Assembly (NCBI GenBank): GCA_040768125.1
Contig: JAXGNG010000006.1
Coordinates: 1 to 64,000 of the forward strand
DNA: 64,000 nucleotides
Reading direction: 5' to 3'
Source of the DNA: RBG-16-49-21 sp040768125
GTDB lineage: Bacteria > Spirochaetota > UBA4802 > UBA5550
Both the position numbers and the translations under genes were made by a program. The notes beneath the pieces were generated by a model that was given only the letters and a program-made list of their open reading frames with translations, did no database searches and was not told the DNA's origin. This document shows, in pieces, positions 25,048 to 34,357 of the stretch. Numbering within the stretch: position 1 is the stretch's first letter; every line of letters starts with the position of its first letter.

Positions 25048-26316
25048 CTACCCGTTGATCATGGCCATCTTTCGCTCCATCACGGCCTCGATGGATTCGT
25101 CGATTATTTCAAGCCCCCTTCTCAGGTGTTCCTCCTCGATCACCAGGGGAGGGAGAAACTTGAGCACGTCGTTGGTGGCCCCGGCGAGCTCGATGATGAG
25201 TCCCCGGGAGAAGGCCTCGGCGGAGACCTCGCTGCAGAAGTTCAGCTCCGGCACGTGAAAACCGTAGATCATCCCACGTCCCCTGACAACGGCGTCGAAG
25301 TCGGTGTACTTTTTCGCGATCCTCTCCAGCTCGCCGCGGATAATGGTCTCCTTGTTAAGCACGGCCTCGGAGAGGTTGTCGTTCTTCCAGTATTCCATGA
25401 GCTCAGCCGAGGCGATGAAGGCCAGGTTGTTGCCCCGGAAGGTCCCGGTGTGCTCACCGGGTTTCCACTGGTCAAGCTCCGACTTGATCAGGATAACCGA
25501 GAGGGGAAGCCCGCCGCCGATCGACTTCGAAAGGGCGACGATGTCCGGGTTCAGGCCCGAGTACTCGAAGCTGAAGAATTTACCCGTGCGCCCGTTGCCC
25601 ACCTGGATGTCGTCCACGATGAGGAGGATGTCGAAATCACGGCAGATCTGCTCGATCTCCCTGAGCCACTCGTCCGAGGCGACGTTGATGCCTCCCTCCG
25701 CCTGGATGGTCTCGAGAATGATCGCCGCGGGAATGTCCACCCCGCTGCTCCTGTCGGAAATGAATTTTCTCAGGTATTCAGCCGTGTTCATGCCGTTGCC
25801 GAAATAGCCGTCGTAGGGCATGAAGGCCACGTTTGACCTGTTGATGAAGGCCTCGTCCCTGTAGAAGGAGTTGCCCGTCACCGCCATGGAGCCCATGGTG
25901 AGGCCGTGGAAGGCGTTGGTGAAGGCGATGATGTTCGAGCGGCACTTCACCATCCGGGCGAGCTTCAGGGCCGTTTCCACGGCGTTCGTTCCCGTGGGCC
26001 CCGTGAACTGGATCTTGTAGTCCATGTGCCGTGGCGCGAGGATGGTGTCGTAAAACGCTTCGAGGAAACGCTTTTTCGCGCTCGTGGCCGTGTCGAGGCT
26101 GTGGATCACCCCGTCATCCTGTATGTAGCGGATGAGGGCCTCGCTCACCAGGGGGTTGTTGTGCCCGTAGTTGAGCACACCCGCCCCCGCGAAGAAATCG
26201 ATGTATTCCTTTCCCTGCTCGTCGTAGAGCATGGCGCCCTTCGCCCTGGAAAAGACCGTGGGGAAGGAGCGCACGTAGCTCCTCACCTGTGATTCAAGCT
26301 GATCGAATATTCTCAT
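25048..26316 (-). CDS. ectB: Diaminobutyrate-2-oxoglutarate transaminase
   Basis: A 422-residue class III aminotransferase that makes L-2,4-diaminobutyrate from aspartate semialdehyde and glutamate. Seen: FFAGAGVLNYGHNNP near the N-terminus, TGPTGTNAVETALKLAR for phosphate binding, and the PLP lysine in ALSKSIGGGLP. The ATG at 26316 follows AAGGAGAGG; the frame upstream of it has no conserved residues. It lies between ectA and ectC. Confidence 0.96.
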   Translation of the reverse strand: MRIFDQLESQVRSYVRSFPTVFSRAKGAMLYDEQGKEYIDFFAGAGVLNYGHNNPLVSEALIRYIQDDGVIHSLDTATSAKKRFLEAFYDTILAPRHMDYKIQFTGPTGTNAVETALKLARMVKCRSNIIAFTNAFHGLTMGSMAVTGNSFYRDEAFINRSNVAFMPYDGYFGNGMNTAEYLRKFISDRSSGVDIPAAIILETIQAEGGINVASDEWLREIEQICRDFDILLIVDDIQVGNGRTGKFFSFEYSGLNPDIVALSKSIGGGLPLSVILIKSELDQWKPGEHTGTFRGNNLAFIASAELMEYWKNDNLSEAVLNKETIIRGELERIAKKYTDFDAVVRGRGMIYGFHVPELNFCSEVSAEAFSRGLIIELAGATNDVLKFLPPLVIEEEHLRRGLEIIDESIEAVMERKMAMING

Positions 26317-26389
26317 GGCTGTCACCTCTCCTTGTGAAGTGGCCTGGGATTGCGTCGCTACGCCGCGGCCAAAGGCGAGTCGTTTCCGC

Positions 26390-26917
26390 TCATGCCCGCT
26401 TCGATGCCTGGAAGGGGCCGATGCGGTATAGGGTCTCGGCCTCATGGTGTTCACTGCCGAACATCGATTCCGTGATGTACGTTTCTTTAGTGATCGCGGT
26501 ACCGAGGCGCGAGGCCAGTGTTTCGAAAAAGCGCGATGAGGCCGTGTTCGAGGGAGTGACGGTCGTCTCGATGTAGCGGAGGGCCGCCGCGCATTCGCGC
26601 CCGAGTATGCCTTCCGCCATTCTTACGGCGAGTCCCCGCCGTCTCATCGCTGAATCGACCGCCACCTGCCAGATGAAAAGGGTATCGGGCCTCTTCGGGA
26701 GGATATACGCGGATATGAATCCCACGACACGTCCCCCGTGGAGGGCCACGATCGATGTATCACTGTAATGGTCGCATATAATAAGATAACAATATAATGA
26801 GTTCACGTCAAGGGGCTCGGTGGCTTGGATGAGCCTGTGCACATCTGCGCCGTCTTCAAGGCGGGGTGATCGGAATTCTGTCGTATCGGTGCGACTTTCT
26901 GCTTCATTACCTGTCAA
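26390..26917 (-). CDS. ectA: L-2,4-diaminobutyrate N-acetyltransferase
   Basis: A GNAT acetyltransferase of about 175 residues that acetylates diaminobutyrate. It shows DVNSLYCYLIICDHYSDTS, the FIWQVAVDSAMRRRGLA acetyl-CoA loop and ETTVTPSNTASSRFF, all typical of EctA. No ATG lies in a suitable place. I favour the TTG at 26917, which has GGGGG just upstream and gives the usual length; a TTG at 26989 is the alternative. First gene of ectABC. Confidence 0.93.
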   Translation of the reverse strand: MTGNEAESRTDTTEFRSPRLEDGADVHRLIQATEPLDVNSLYCYLIICDHYSDTSIVALHGGRVVGFISAYILPKRPDTLFIWQVAVDSAMRRRGLAVRMAEGILGRECAAALRYIETTVTPSNTASSRFFETLASRLGTAITKETYITESMFGSEHHEAETLYRIGPFQASKRA

Positions 26918-27044
26918 TAGCGACCCCCGTGTCGGTTTTTTACGAGCATGGAACGGCCGGACGCCGTGGTTGCGGTATTTTCGGGACAAACTGCTGACGG
27001 ATTAAGCGCGGCCGGCTGTATGATTGGTGCTCGATGTCAGGGAC

Positions 27045-27073
27045 ATTATTCTCGATATGGGGCCTCGTATCAA
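27045..27073 (-). promoter_or_regulatory. Sigma-70-like promoter of ectABC
   Basis: On the minus strand TTGATA (27073-27068), an exact 17-base spacer and AATAAT (27050-27045). It would give a leader of about 120 bases before the favoured ectA start. Sequence match only. Confidence 0.65.
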
Positions 27074-27271
27074 TGAAAAAAAATTTTTTTTTCTGGCGGC
27101 GAGGATGGCGGAAACGCGGCGGAAACGGGGAAGAAGACGCCTTCGATGCCTTTGATAACGCGTCTCAATTCCTTTTTTACAGGAAGAAGCCTTGACGTGG
27201 GAGGCCCGTCGTGAAAGATGACCCGGTCTCCGGCGTGCCCGGAGTCAATTCCAGGACAGGACGGACCGGCG

Positions 27272-28906
27272 ATGCTTAACGCGTGCGATGTGACCCTCGC
27301 TTTCGGCAAGAGGGTCCTCTTCAAGGACGTGAACATTAATTTTCTTCCCGGGAACTGCTACGGACTAATCGGTGCCAACGGCTCGGGGAAATCCACGTTT
27401 CTTAAAATTCTCTCGGGAGACCTCGAGGCGAACACCGGCTCCGTCGTCACCAACCCGGAGGAGAGGATCGCCATGCTGCGCCAGGACCAGTCGGCCTTTG
27501 ACGACTGCACGGTCCTGGACACGGTCATCATGGGCCACCGGGCGCTCTACGACGTGTTGAAGGAGCGGGAGGAGCTCTACGCAAGGGAGGATTTCTCCGA
27601 CGAGGACGGCCACCGCGCCGCGGAACTGGAGGAGCTCCTCGATTCCATGAGCGGCTACGAGGCCGAGTCGGACGCCGCGTCCCTCCTGGGGGGCCTGGGG
27701 ATCGCCACGGAGCTCCACGGAAAGATGATGGCGGAGCTCGACGGGAACCAGAAGGTGCGCGTCCTCCTGGCCCAGGCCCTTTTCGGCAATCCCGACATAC
27801 TCCTCCTTGACGAGCCCACGAACAACCTGGACCTCGAGTCCGTCACCTGGCTCGAGAACTTCCTGTACAACTTCGACAACACCGTCATCGTAGTGTCCCA
27901 CGACCGGCATTTCATCAACAAGGTATGCACCCATATCGCGGACATCGACTTCGGGAGGATATCGGTCTACGCGGGGAACTACGACTTCTGGGCGGAGGCG
28001 AGCCAGCTCGCCCTGAAGCAGAAGCGGGATGAGAACAAGAAGAAGGAGGAGAAGGCCAGGGAGCTCAGGGCCTTCATTGAGCGCTTCAGCTCCAACGCCT
28101 CGAAGGCGAGGCAGGCGACATCGAGGAAGAAACTTTTAGAGAAGATGACCCTCGATGAGATTCCCACGACGACGCGCCGGTTTCCCTACGTCGCCTTCAA
28201 GCCGGACCGGGAGTGCGGCAGGATGGTCCTGGAGACGAAGGACCTCTGCAAGAACCTTGACGGGGTCGCCCTTATAGAGAACTTCACGATGGCGGTCAAC
28301 CGGGGAGACAGGATCACCTTCGTGGGTCAGAACAGCCTGGCCCGGACCCTGCTCTTCCGGATACTTATGGGGGAGGTGAAGCCCGACGCGGGGGACTTCC
28401 GGTGGGGAGAAACCATTACCACGGCATACTTCCCGAAGGAACACGGGGAGTATTTCGAATCGGACATGAACCTTGTCGACTGGCTCCGCCAGTATTCCGA
28501 GGAGAAGGACGAGACCTACGTGCGGGGCTTTCTCGGCAGGATGCTCTTTTCCGGGGAGGAGTCCCTCAAGAGGGTGCGCGTGCTCTCCGGCGGGGAGCGG
28601 GTGCGCTGCATGCTCGCCCGGCTCATGCTCTCCGGTGCGAACGTCCTGGTGCTCGACGAGCCCACCAACCACCTTGACCTCGAAGCGATCACGTCCCTCA
28701 ACAACGGTCTCCTGGCGTATCCCGGGGTGATCCTTTTCGCGTCCCAGGACCATCAGCTCGTCGCGTCCCTGGCCAACCGCGTGATCGAGCTGACTCCCTC
28801 GGGGATCATCGACCGCGCCATGACCTTCGACGAATATATCGAAAGCGGGGAGATCAGGGATATCCGGGACCGGATGTACCGCGGCCACCAGAGGCTTTCC
28901 CTCTAG
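27272..28906 (+). CDS. ABC-F family ATPase with degenerate second nucleotide site
   Basis: A soluble twin-ATPase protein of about 544 residues, of the ABC-F class that binds ribosomes. NBD1 has Walker A GANGSGKSTFLK, Walker B PDILLLDEPTNNLDLES and a degenerate signature (ELDGNQKV). A charged linker with many Lys/Glu follows at about 250-290. NBD2 has a normal signature LSGGERVRC and Walker B ANVLVLDEPTNHLDLEA, but its Walker A reads GQNSLARTLLF, without the Gly-Lys. The ATG at 27272 starts the domain; a longer frame from 27218 is not conserved. YbiT-like is the closest subgroup I can suggest. Confidence 0.9.
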   Translation: MLNACDVTLAFGKRVLFKDVNINFLPGNCYGLIGANGSGKSTFLKILSGDLEANTGSVVTNPEERIAMLRQDQSAFDDCTVLDTVIMGHRALYDVLKEREELYAREDFSDEDGHRAAELEELLDSMSGYEAESDAASLLGGLGIATELHGKMMAELDGNQKVRVLLAQALFGNPDILLLDEPTNNLDLESVTWLENFLYNFDNTVIVVSHDRHFINKVCTHIADIDFGRISVYAGNYDFWAEASQLALKQKRDENKKKEEKARELRAFIERFSSNASKARQATSRKKLLEKMTLDEIPTTTRRFPYVAFKPDRECGRMVLETKDLCKNLDGVALIENFTMAVNRGDRITFVGQNSLARTLLFRILMGEVKPDAGDFRWGETITTAYFPKEHGEYFESDMNLVDWLRQYSEEKDETYVRGFLGRMLFSGEESLKRVRVLSGGERVRCMLARLMLSGANVLVLDEPTNHLDLEAITSLNNGLLAYPGVILFASQDHQLVASLANRVIELTPSGIIDRAMTFDEYIESGEIRDIRDRMYRGHQRLSL

Positions 28907-28920
28907 GTCGCCAGGGCAAC

Positions 28921-28952
28921 CGGGGCGGGGGGCGGCGAAAAACCCCGCCCCG
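28921..28952 (+). terminator. GC hairpin after the ABC-F gene
   Basis: Perfect ten-base stem CGGGGCGGGG / CCCCGCCCCG with a 12-base loop, 15 bases after the stop codon. No T-run follows, so termination would be weak or it protects the mRNA end. Confidence 0.5.
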
Positions 28953-28999
28953 ACGGTAAACTGCTTGTCACGCCGGTTTCCATAATGCATGGTGGGCCC

Positions 29000-29677
29000 A
29001 TGCCGGGCTACGAAACCGTTATCTTCGACCTCGACGGGACCCTGACCGACTCGCAGAAGGGCATTGTCAACTCCCTGCGCTTCGCCCTGTCGCGCTTCGG
29101 CATCGACGAGGCCGATACGAAAGCCCTGGTCGCCTTCATCGGCCCCCCACTCCACGAAAGCTTTCGGAAACAATACGGTTTTTCCGACGGCGACGCGCGG
29201 CGCGCCGTGGCCCACTACCGGGAGTACTTCGCCGAAAAGGGGATTTACGAAAACGAACTCTATCCCGGCATTGTCGCGCTTCTGGAGAAGCTCTCGGACC
29301 GCGGCGCCGCCATGATGATCGCCACGACGAAGCCGGGAATCTACGCCGGGAAGATCGTCGAGCATTTCAAGCTGGGAAAATATTTCCGGGCCGTCCGGGG
29401 AAGCAACCTGGACGGGACCATGATGGAAAAGGTCGAGTTGATCGGGAGCCTTGTGGAGGGTCTGTCTCTTCGCCACAGTGCCACGGTCATGGTGGGGGAC
29501 CGGAAGCACGACATACTGGGCGCGAGGGCCAACGGAATTGATTCCATCGGTGTGGAATACGGATACGGGAGCCGCGAGGAACTGCTGGAGGCGGGGCCCA
29601 CGCATCTCTGCCCGACCGTGGACGACCTGGCGGCATTTTTCGTTCCGCCGTTCCGCGAGGGTGGGGCCAAAATGTAA
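29000..29677 (+). CDS. HAD phosphatase, phosphoglycolate-phosphatase-like
   Basis: A 225-residue HAD hydrolase with a helical cap. Motif I is VIFDLDGTLTDS, motif II MIATTKP, the lysine is in MMEKVELIG and motif IV is MVGDRKHDILGARANGI. All catalytic residues are present. I take the ATG at 29000 rather than 28985 because motif I then sits at the normal distance. Substrate cannot be assigned. Confidence 0.88.
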   Translation: MPGYETVIFDLDGTLTDSQKGIVNSLRFALSRFGIDEADTKALVAFIGPPLHESFRKQYGFSDGDARRAVAHYREYFAEKGIYENELYPGIVALLEKLSDRGAAMMIATTKPGIYAGKIVEHFKLGKYFRAVRGSNLDGTMMEKVELIGSLVEGLSLRHSATVMVGDRKHDILGARANGIDSIGVEYGYGSREELLEAGPTHLCPTVDDLAAFFVPPFREGGAKM

Positions 29678-29709
29678 AATCATCACATTGCAGAGGGGGA
29701 GGTACGGGC

Positions 29710-30276
29710 ATGAGAATGGTGTCGCAGACGGAAATCAGGAACGCGCTTACCCCGGAGATCGTGCGGGCGATGCAGATCATTTACTTCGCCCTCATTGCCG
29801 GGGTCACGGGTTTTTTATTTGTCATTGTCTTCATCTATATGACCGTAGCCAGTGAAGCGGTGGCCGCGGATCAGGACGTCGCGATGATCGACAGGCTTTC
29901 TATCATTCATGGCTTATTTCTGATCGCGTGCCTGGTGGCGGCCACCTTTTTAAAAAAGAAGCTCCTTTCGAGAGAGCGGGTCGAATCGATCCATGGTCAG
30001 TCATCGGGAGAAGGGTCCGCGTCGGTCGCCGGGGACTACATCGCCATGATACGCACGGTGAAGATAATCACCGCGGCGGTGATGGAGGCCCCGGCCTTTT
30101 TCGGCCTCGTTGTCTGCTTCATGGCGATCAATACCGGCGTCATGGCGGAGCATCCCTTTTACTGGATCAACACGATCTCCTATTTCGCCTTCATGGCGTT
30201 CCTGGCCAGGGAATTTCCCACGAAAGAGAAGATCATAAATCTCTTCAATGCGGAATTGAAGTACCTGCAGGGCTAG
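29710..30276 (+). CDS. Hypothetical four-helix membrane protein
   Basis: A 188-residue membrane protein with hydrophobic helices at about 20-45, 65-80, 115-135 and 145-162. A cytoplasmic loop of about 30 residues follows KKKLLSRERVESIHG. GGGGAGG lies just upstream of the start. No known family is evident. It follows the HAD gene by 32 bases. Confidence 0.65.
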   Translation: MRMVSQTEIRNALTPEIVRAMQIIYFALIAGVTGFLFVIVFIYMTVASEAVAADQDVAMIDRLSIIHGLFLIACLVAATFLKKKLLSRERVESIHGQSSGEGSASVAGDYIAMIRTVKIITAAVMEAPAFFGLVVCFMAINTGVMAEHPFYWINTISYFAFMAFLAREFPTKEKIINLFNAELKYLQG

Positions 30277-30423
30277 GGGGGCCTGGAAGGCGCCGCGCAT
30301 CGCATCCTGTCCCTCGGTGCTCATCATGGAACGCGAGCTTTCGGCGCGCCGTGCGGAGGCCGGGGCGCTGTAAAAACAGTATATTCCATATGCGGGGTAC
30401 GCCATCGCCCGGCGGCAATCGTC

Positions 30424-30885
30424 ATGAAAGAAGGATACGCCATCCTCTACTCCACGCTCAACGTCACGGAGGCCCACGTGATCCGCTTTCTACTGGAGCA
30501 TCACGGCATCGAGGCGACAGTGGAGAACGAGACCATGAACCCCCTCTTCGGCATGGTATCAGCCAAGGACGCCCAGGTGCGGGTCATGGTCCCGGAGGAG
30601 CGGCTTCCCGAGGCCAGGGCGCTTTTACAAGAGGCCTCGTCCATCGATCTCTCGCAGATCACCCTGGCGCGCTGCAGGAAATGCGGGGAGATGGTCTGCG
30701 ACAGGTTCGATTACTGCTGGAACTGCATGGCGAACATGAAGACGGGGGAGCCGCTCCAAGACGGCGCGGCCGGGCCGGATACGGAAAAGCGTGGACGCTT
30801 CCCCGTAATACTTTACTATTTTCTCATCGCGGCGTTCCTGGCCGTCGTCGCCTCGTACCTGTACCTGTTTTTCCGAGGGGGCTGA
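30424..30885 (+). CDS. DUF2007-like protein with zinc ribbon and C-terminal helix
   Basis: A 153-residue protein. The first 75 residues match the DUF2007 signal-transducing PII-like pattern (EAHVIRFLLEHHGIEATVENE). A Cys-x2-Cys pair (CRKC) and a second pair (CWNC) at about 78-101 form a zinc ribbon. A single transmembrane helix closes the protein. The function of the family is unknown. Confidence 0.75.
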   Translation: MKEGYAILYSTLNVTEAHVIRFLLEHHGIEATVENETMNPLFGMVSAKDAQVRVMVPEERLPEARALLQEASSIDLSQITLARCRKCGEMVCDRFDYCWNCMANMKTGEPLQDGAAGPDTEKRGRFPVILYYFLIAAFLAVVASYLYLFFRGG

Positions 30886-30999
30886 TCATGAGTGCCGTTC
30901 GCGGGTAGGCCCGCGCATGACCATGGCGCTGAGTGGAAAAATTCCTTGCGGGGAGCCGGGACCAGGCGTATCATGAACCGGAGAGACCCGGAGGATATG

Positions 31000-31878
31000 A
31001 TGAACCAGCCATCGCTTACGAAAAAATCCCTCGCCGCGCTTCTTTCCTTCCAGCGCAACGAGATCACGGAGCACCGGATTTACCGCCGCCTGGCCGGGGC
31101 GGTGAAGGACCCCCGCAACGCGGAGGTGCTGCGCGCCATCGCGGAGGACGAGCTTCGCCACTACGGATTCTGGAAGGGCCACACGGGGCGCGACGTTGGG
31201 CCCTCGCGTCTTCGCGCCGCCTTCTATTACTGGACCGCGCGGATCCTGGGCATTACCTTCGGCATCAAGCTCATGGAGCGCGGGGAGGAGGCGGCGGGTG
31301 CCGCCTACGACGCGGTGGACGCCGAGGTGCCCGGCGCCGCGGCCATCGCCCGGGAGGAGGACGAGCACGAGGAGAAGCTGATCGCCATGCTCGACGAGGA
31401 GCGCCTCCGCTACATGGGTTCCATCGTCCTGGGACTCAACGACGCCCTGGTGGAGCTCACGGGAACCCTGGCGGGTCTTTCCTTCGCCCTGCAGAACACG
31501 GGCCTCGTGGCCATGGCGGGCTTCATCACCGGCATCGCCGCCTCCCTTTCCATGGCGGCCTCGGAGTATCTCTCCACGAAGCACGAGGGGGGAGAGAGCC
31601 CCCTGAAATCGGCGGTCTACACCGGCATCACCTACGTGGCCACGGTGCTCGTTCTCATCGCGCCCTTCCTGGCCCTTGAGAGCTACCTGGTCTCCCTGGG
31701 CGTCACCATGGCCATGGCGATACTCATCATACTTTTCTTCAACTTCTACATTTCCGTGGCGAAAGACCTCCCCTTCGGGAAGCGCTTCCTGGAGATGGCG
31801 GCAATCAGCCTCGGCGTCGCCGCGATCTCATTCGGGATCGGCTTTGCCGTGAGGACCTATGCGGGGATCGAGGTGTAG
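31000..31878 (+). CDS. Ferritin-like/VIT1 fusion iron or manganese transporter
   Basis: A 292-residue protein. Residues 1-130 are a rubrerythrin-like four-helix domain with metal Glu/His residues (NEITEHRIYRRLAG; EDELRHYGFWKGH; REEDEHEEKLIAML). Residues 140-292 are the CCC1/VIT1 transporter domain (GLNDALVELTGTLAGLSFAL; MAASEYLSTKHEG). Such fusions (MbfA type) export iron across the membrane. The ATG at 31000 is preceded by GGAGG with good spacing; an ATG at 30997 is adjacent. Confidence 0.9.
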   Translation: MNQPSLTKKSLAALLSFQRNEITEHRIYRRLAGAVKDPRNAEVLRAIAEDELRHYGFWKGHTGRDVGPSRLRAAFYYWTARILGITFGIKLMERGEEAAGAAYDAVDAEVPGAAAIAREEDEHEEKLIAMLDEERLRYMGSIVLGLNDALVELTGTLAGLSFALQNTGLVAMAGFITGIAASLSMAASEYLSTKHEGGESPLKSAVYTGITYVATVLVLIAPFLALESYLVSLGVTMAMAILIILFFNFYISVAKDLPFGKRFLEMAAISLGVAAISFGIGFAVRTYAGIEV

Positions 31879-31922
31879 GGAGCGAGCAGCGACGAATAAC
31901 GATGTATCCCGGAGGGACCATC

Positions 31923-32861
31923 ATGAAACCGACGAAACCACGCGTGCTTCTTCTGTGCGCCCTCGCCCTCCTGCCCTCGATGAAGGGCGTTCCCTCGGGG
32001 AAGTGCCGCGCCATCGAGATGGTCCATGGCGGAAGGGAGCGCGGCGCCCTCCTCTATGTGCCCGCAAGGCCCCTGGCGGACAGGGCGCCGCTCCTCATCG
32101 TGCTGCACGGCGGCGGTGGTAAGGGCCGCGGGATGATCTCCCTCACCCGCGGGCGCTTCAACGACCTCGCCGAACGGGACGGGTTCCTCGTCGCGTATCC
32201 CGATGGAATCGGCCGCCACTGGAACGATCTCAGGGACGATCCCATAGATTACGCCCACCGGCAGAACGTCGACGACGTCGGATTCATACGGGCCCTGATC
32301 GATTACATCGCGGCGCGCCATCCCGTTGACGAAAAACGGGTTTTCGCCACGGGCATCTCGAACGGCGGGTTCATGTGCTACCGCCTCGCCTGCGAGCTCG
32401 GTGACCGGATCCGGGGGGTCGCGGCGGTCACGGCGAACCATCCCGTCGCGGCGAAGGAACGGTGCCGCCCCGGCCGGCCCGTGTCCGTCATGATACTGAA
32501 CGGCACGGAGGACCCCCTGGTGCCCTACCAGGGCGGGCATGTCACGGTCCTGAACAGGAAGCGCGGGGCCGTCGTCTCCACGGATGAGACGGTCGCGTTC
32601 TGGGCGAAGGCCAACGCGTGCCCTTCCGCCCCCCTGATGGAAACGCTTTCCGACAGGGACCCCGGCGACGGTACGCGCGTCGACCGGACCACGTTCCGCG
32701 GCTGCGGGGAAGGGACCTCGGTGGTTCTCTACCGCATCGCCGGTGGCGGGCATACCTGGCCCGGGGGCGCGCCCTATCTTTCCGAGCGGATCGTGGGCAG
32801 GGTGAGCCGGGATATCGCGGCGTGCGACGTGATATGGGAATTCTTCAGGTCGATCAAGTGA
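31923..32861 (+). CDS. Secreted polyhydroxybutyrate-depolymerase/feruloyl-esterase-like hydrolase
   Basis: A 312-residue exported alpha/beta hydrolase of the LpqC/PHB depolymerase group. A short signal peptide is followed by the oxyanion motif VLHGGGGKG, the nucleophile elbow GISNGGF (Ser), an Asp in NGTEDPLVPYQGG and the catalytic His in GGGHTWPGG. The start ATG follows GGAGGG. It would cleave esters outside the cytoplasm; the true substrate is not visible. Confidence 0.87.
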   Translation: MKPTKPRVLLLCALALLPSMKGVPSGKCRAIEMVHGGRERGALLYVPARPLADRAPLLIVLHGGGGKGRGMISLTRGRFNDLAERDGFLVAYPDGIGRHWNDLRDDPIDYAHRQNVDDVGFIRALIDYIAARHPVDEKRVFATGISNGGFMCYRLACELGDRIRGVAAVTANHPVAAKERCRPGRPVSVMILNGTEDPLVPYQGGHVTVLNRKRGAVVSTDETVAFWAKANACPSAPLMETLSDRDPGDGTRVDRTTFRGCGEGTSVVLYRIAGGGHTWPGGAPYLSERIVGRVSRDIAACDVIWEFFRSIK

Positions 32862-32915
32862 GGGCGGCGGGCGCGCATACCGTATCACGGCGGTCATGAG
32901 GCAGGGTGAGCATAC

Positions 32916-33197
32916 ATGAAAAATCCTGACAGAAAAACCGTTTCGCGCCTGGAGGAGCTTCCCAACATCGGGAAGGCCATGGCGCGCGATCTCCGTCTCG
33001 TCGGCATCGACCACCCGAAGGGGCTCGTTGGCGCCGATCCCTTCGCGATGTATGATGCTCTCTGCTCGAGAACGGGAAGGGTCCAGGACCCCTGCGTCAT
33101 CGACGTGTTCATGGCGGCGGTCCACTTCATGAATGGCGGCGATCCCCGTCCCTGGTGGGCCTTCACGGATGCGCGGAAAAAGCGGGAAGTGAAATGA
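32916..33197 (+). CDS. Helix-hairpin-helix protein of the Cdd1 (pathogenicity locus) family
   Basis: A 93-residue protein with the HhH pattern LEELPNIGKAMARDLRLVG and the GADPFAMYDALCSRTG and PWWAFTDARK segments typical of the Cdd1 family. The function is unknown, though it is predicted to bind nucleic acid. Its stop overlaps the start of the following hydrolase (ATGA), so the two are co-translated. Confidence 0.85.
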   Translation: MKNPDRKTVSRLEELPNIGKAMARDLRLVGIDHPKGLVGADPFAMYDALCSRTGRVQDPCVIDVFMAAVHFMNGGDPRPWWAFTDARKKREVK

Positions 33198-33799
33198 CGC
33201 CCAGGCTCCTCTTCCTTCCCGGAGCGGGGGGCGATCCCGGCTTCTGGCGCCCCCTGGGGGACCTTCTGCCCGCTGAGTGGGAGAAGACATACTTCGCCTG
33301 GCCCGGACTGGGAGACCAGGAGGCGCGCCCCGCCGTGAATTCCTTCGATGACCTGGTGCGGATCGTGGCAGGGGCCCTCGGCGATTCCCCCGTGGACCTC
33401 TTTGCCCAGTCCATGGGTGGTCTCGTGGGGGCGCGCATCGCGATCACCTGTCCGGGAAGGGTGCGACGCCTGGTCCTCGCGGCCACGACGGCCGGCGGCG
33501 TCAACGCCTCCGACTACGGGGCCCATGACTGGCGGCCCGACTACCAACGCGACCATCCCAGGGCCGCGAAATGGATATCGGACCCGGGCCTTGTTTATCC
33601 CAACGACCTTCGCTGCGTCACCCAGCCCACGCTGCTCCTCTGGGGCGGCGCTGATCCGATATGCCCCGTGGCCGTGGGGGAGGCCCTGGCGGGGCTCATC
33701 CCCGCCGCGCGGCTTGTCGTTGTTCCGGGGGGCGACCATGGTTTTGTCCGTGACCGTCCCGGGGAGATCATCGACGCGGTGAGACTGCATATCGGATGA
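33194..33799 (+). CDS. Alpha/beta hydrolase
   Basis: A 201-residue cytoplasmic alpha/beta hydrolase. The HG-like loop is LFLPGAGGDPGFW, the nucleophile elbow is AQSMGG (Ser), the acid is in WGGADPICP and the His in GGDHGFV. It starts at an ATG that overlaps the stop of the Cdd1 gene by four bases. Substrate unknown. Confidence 0.85.
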   Translation: MTPRLLFLPGAGGDPGFWRPLGDLLPAEWEKTYFAWPGLGDQEARPAVNSFDDLVRIVAGALGDSPVDLFAQSMGGLVGARIAITCPGRVRRLVLAATTAGGVNASDYGAHDWRPDYQRDHPRAAKWISDPGLVYPNDLRCVTQPTLLLWGGADPICPVAVGEALAGLIPAARLVVVPGGDHGFVRDRPGEIIDAVRLHIG

Positions 33800-33933
33800 T
33801 GAATCCTCCCGCCGTCGCGCGCCGCAGAAATAAGGCTTGCGATTAATCACCTGCGCGTATACAAGACTACGGAACGGCACGCATGCCTTCACGCGGCGGG
33901 GCACCGCCGTAATCCATTGAATCGAGGTGCACA

Positions 33934-34317
33934 ATGAGAACGATCCTCTGTCTTTCCCTTGCCCTGGTCCTTGTTTCAGGCTTCACGGCGGTACGCGGCA
34001 ACGACGAATCCGTCAAGGAGGTCAAGGCGGCAGTCGCCGACATGATCGCCCTCCTCGAGGCGGGGAAGTACCGCGACTTCATGGAGAAGTACGCGCTGCC
34101 GGACTTCGTCAGTGAAATGAAAAAAAGCGGGATGTTCGAGGAAGCGGTGAACGGCTTCAAGCACGACAAGGAGCAGGACCTCTTAAAGCACCTCAGGATG
34201 GCCGCCTCCATGGAACCCACGGTGGACGATTCCGGCGCGGTGAAGTATTCCGGGCCATCCTGGCGGAAGCCACTGCTGTTTAAAAAGATCGACGGCAGGT
34301 GGTACCTGGCGAACTGA
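33934..34317 (+). CDS. Small exported protein of unknown function
   Basis: A 127-residue protein with a signal peptide (hydrophobic core LCLSLALVLVSG, then AVRG). The mature part is helical and ends in a short strand region with FKKIDGRWYLAN, which suggests an NTF2-like or DUF4878-type fold. No gene partner is evident. Confidence 0.65.
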   Translation: MRTILCLSLALVLVSGFTAVRGNDESVKEVKAAVADMIALLEAGKYRDFMEKYALPDFVSEMKKSGMFEEAVNGFKHDKEQDLLKHLRMAASMEPTVDDSGAVKYSGPSWRKPLLFKKIDGRWYLAN

Positions 34318-34357
34318 ATCCGTCCCGCTGGCGCCGGGCGCGGGATATCGCGCTCGC

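Noticed and set aside
28136..29686. 516-codon minus-strand frame opposite the ABC-F and HAD genes
   Set aside because: It spans two real plus-strand genes and their gap; no recognisable motif.
31857..33290. 477-codon minus-strand frame opposite the esterase and Cdd1 genes
   Set aside because: Antisense to three genes with intact motifs; composition artefact.
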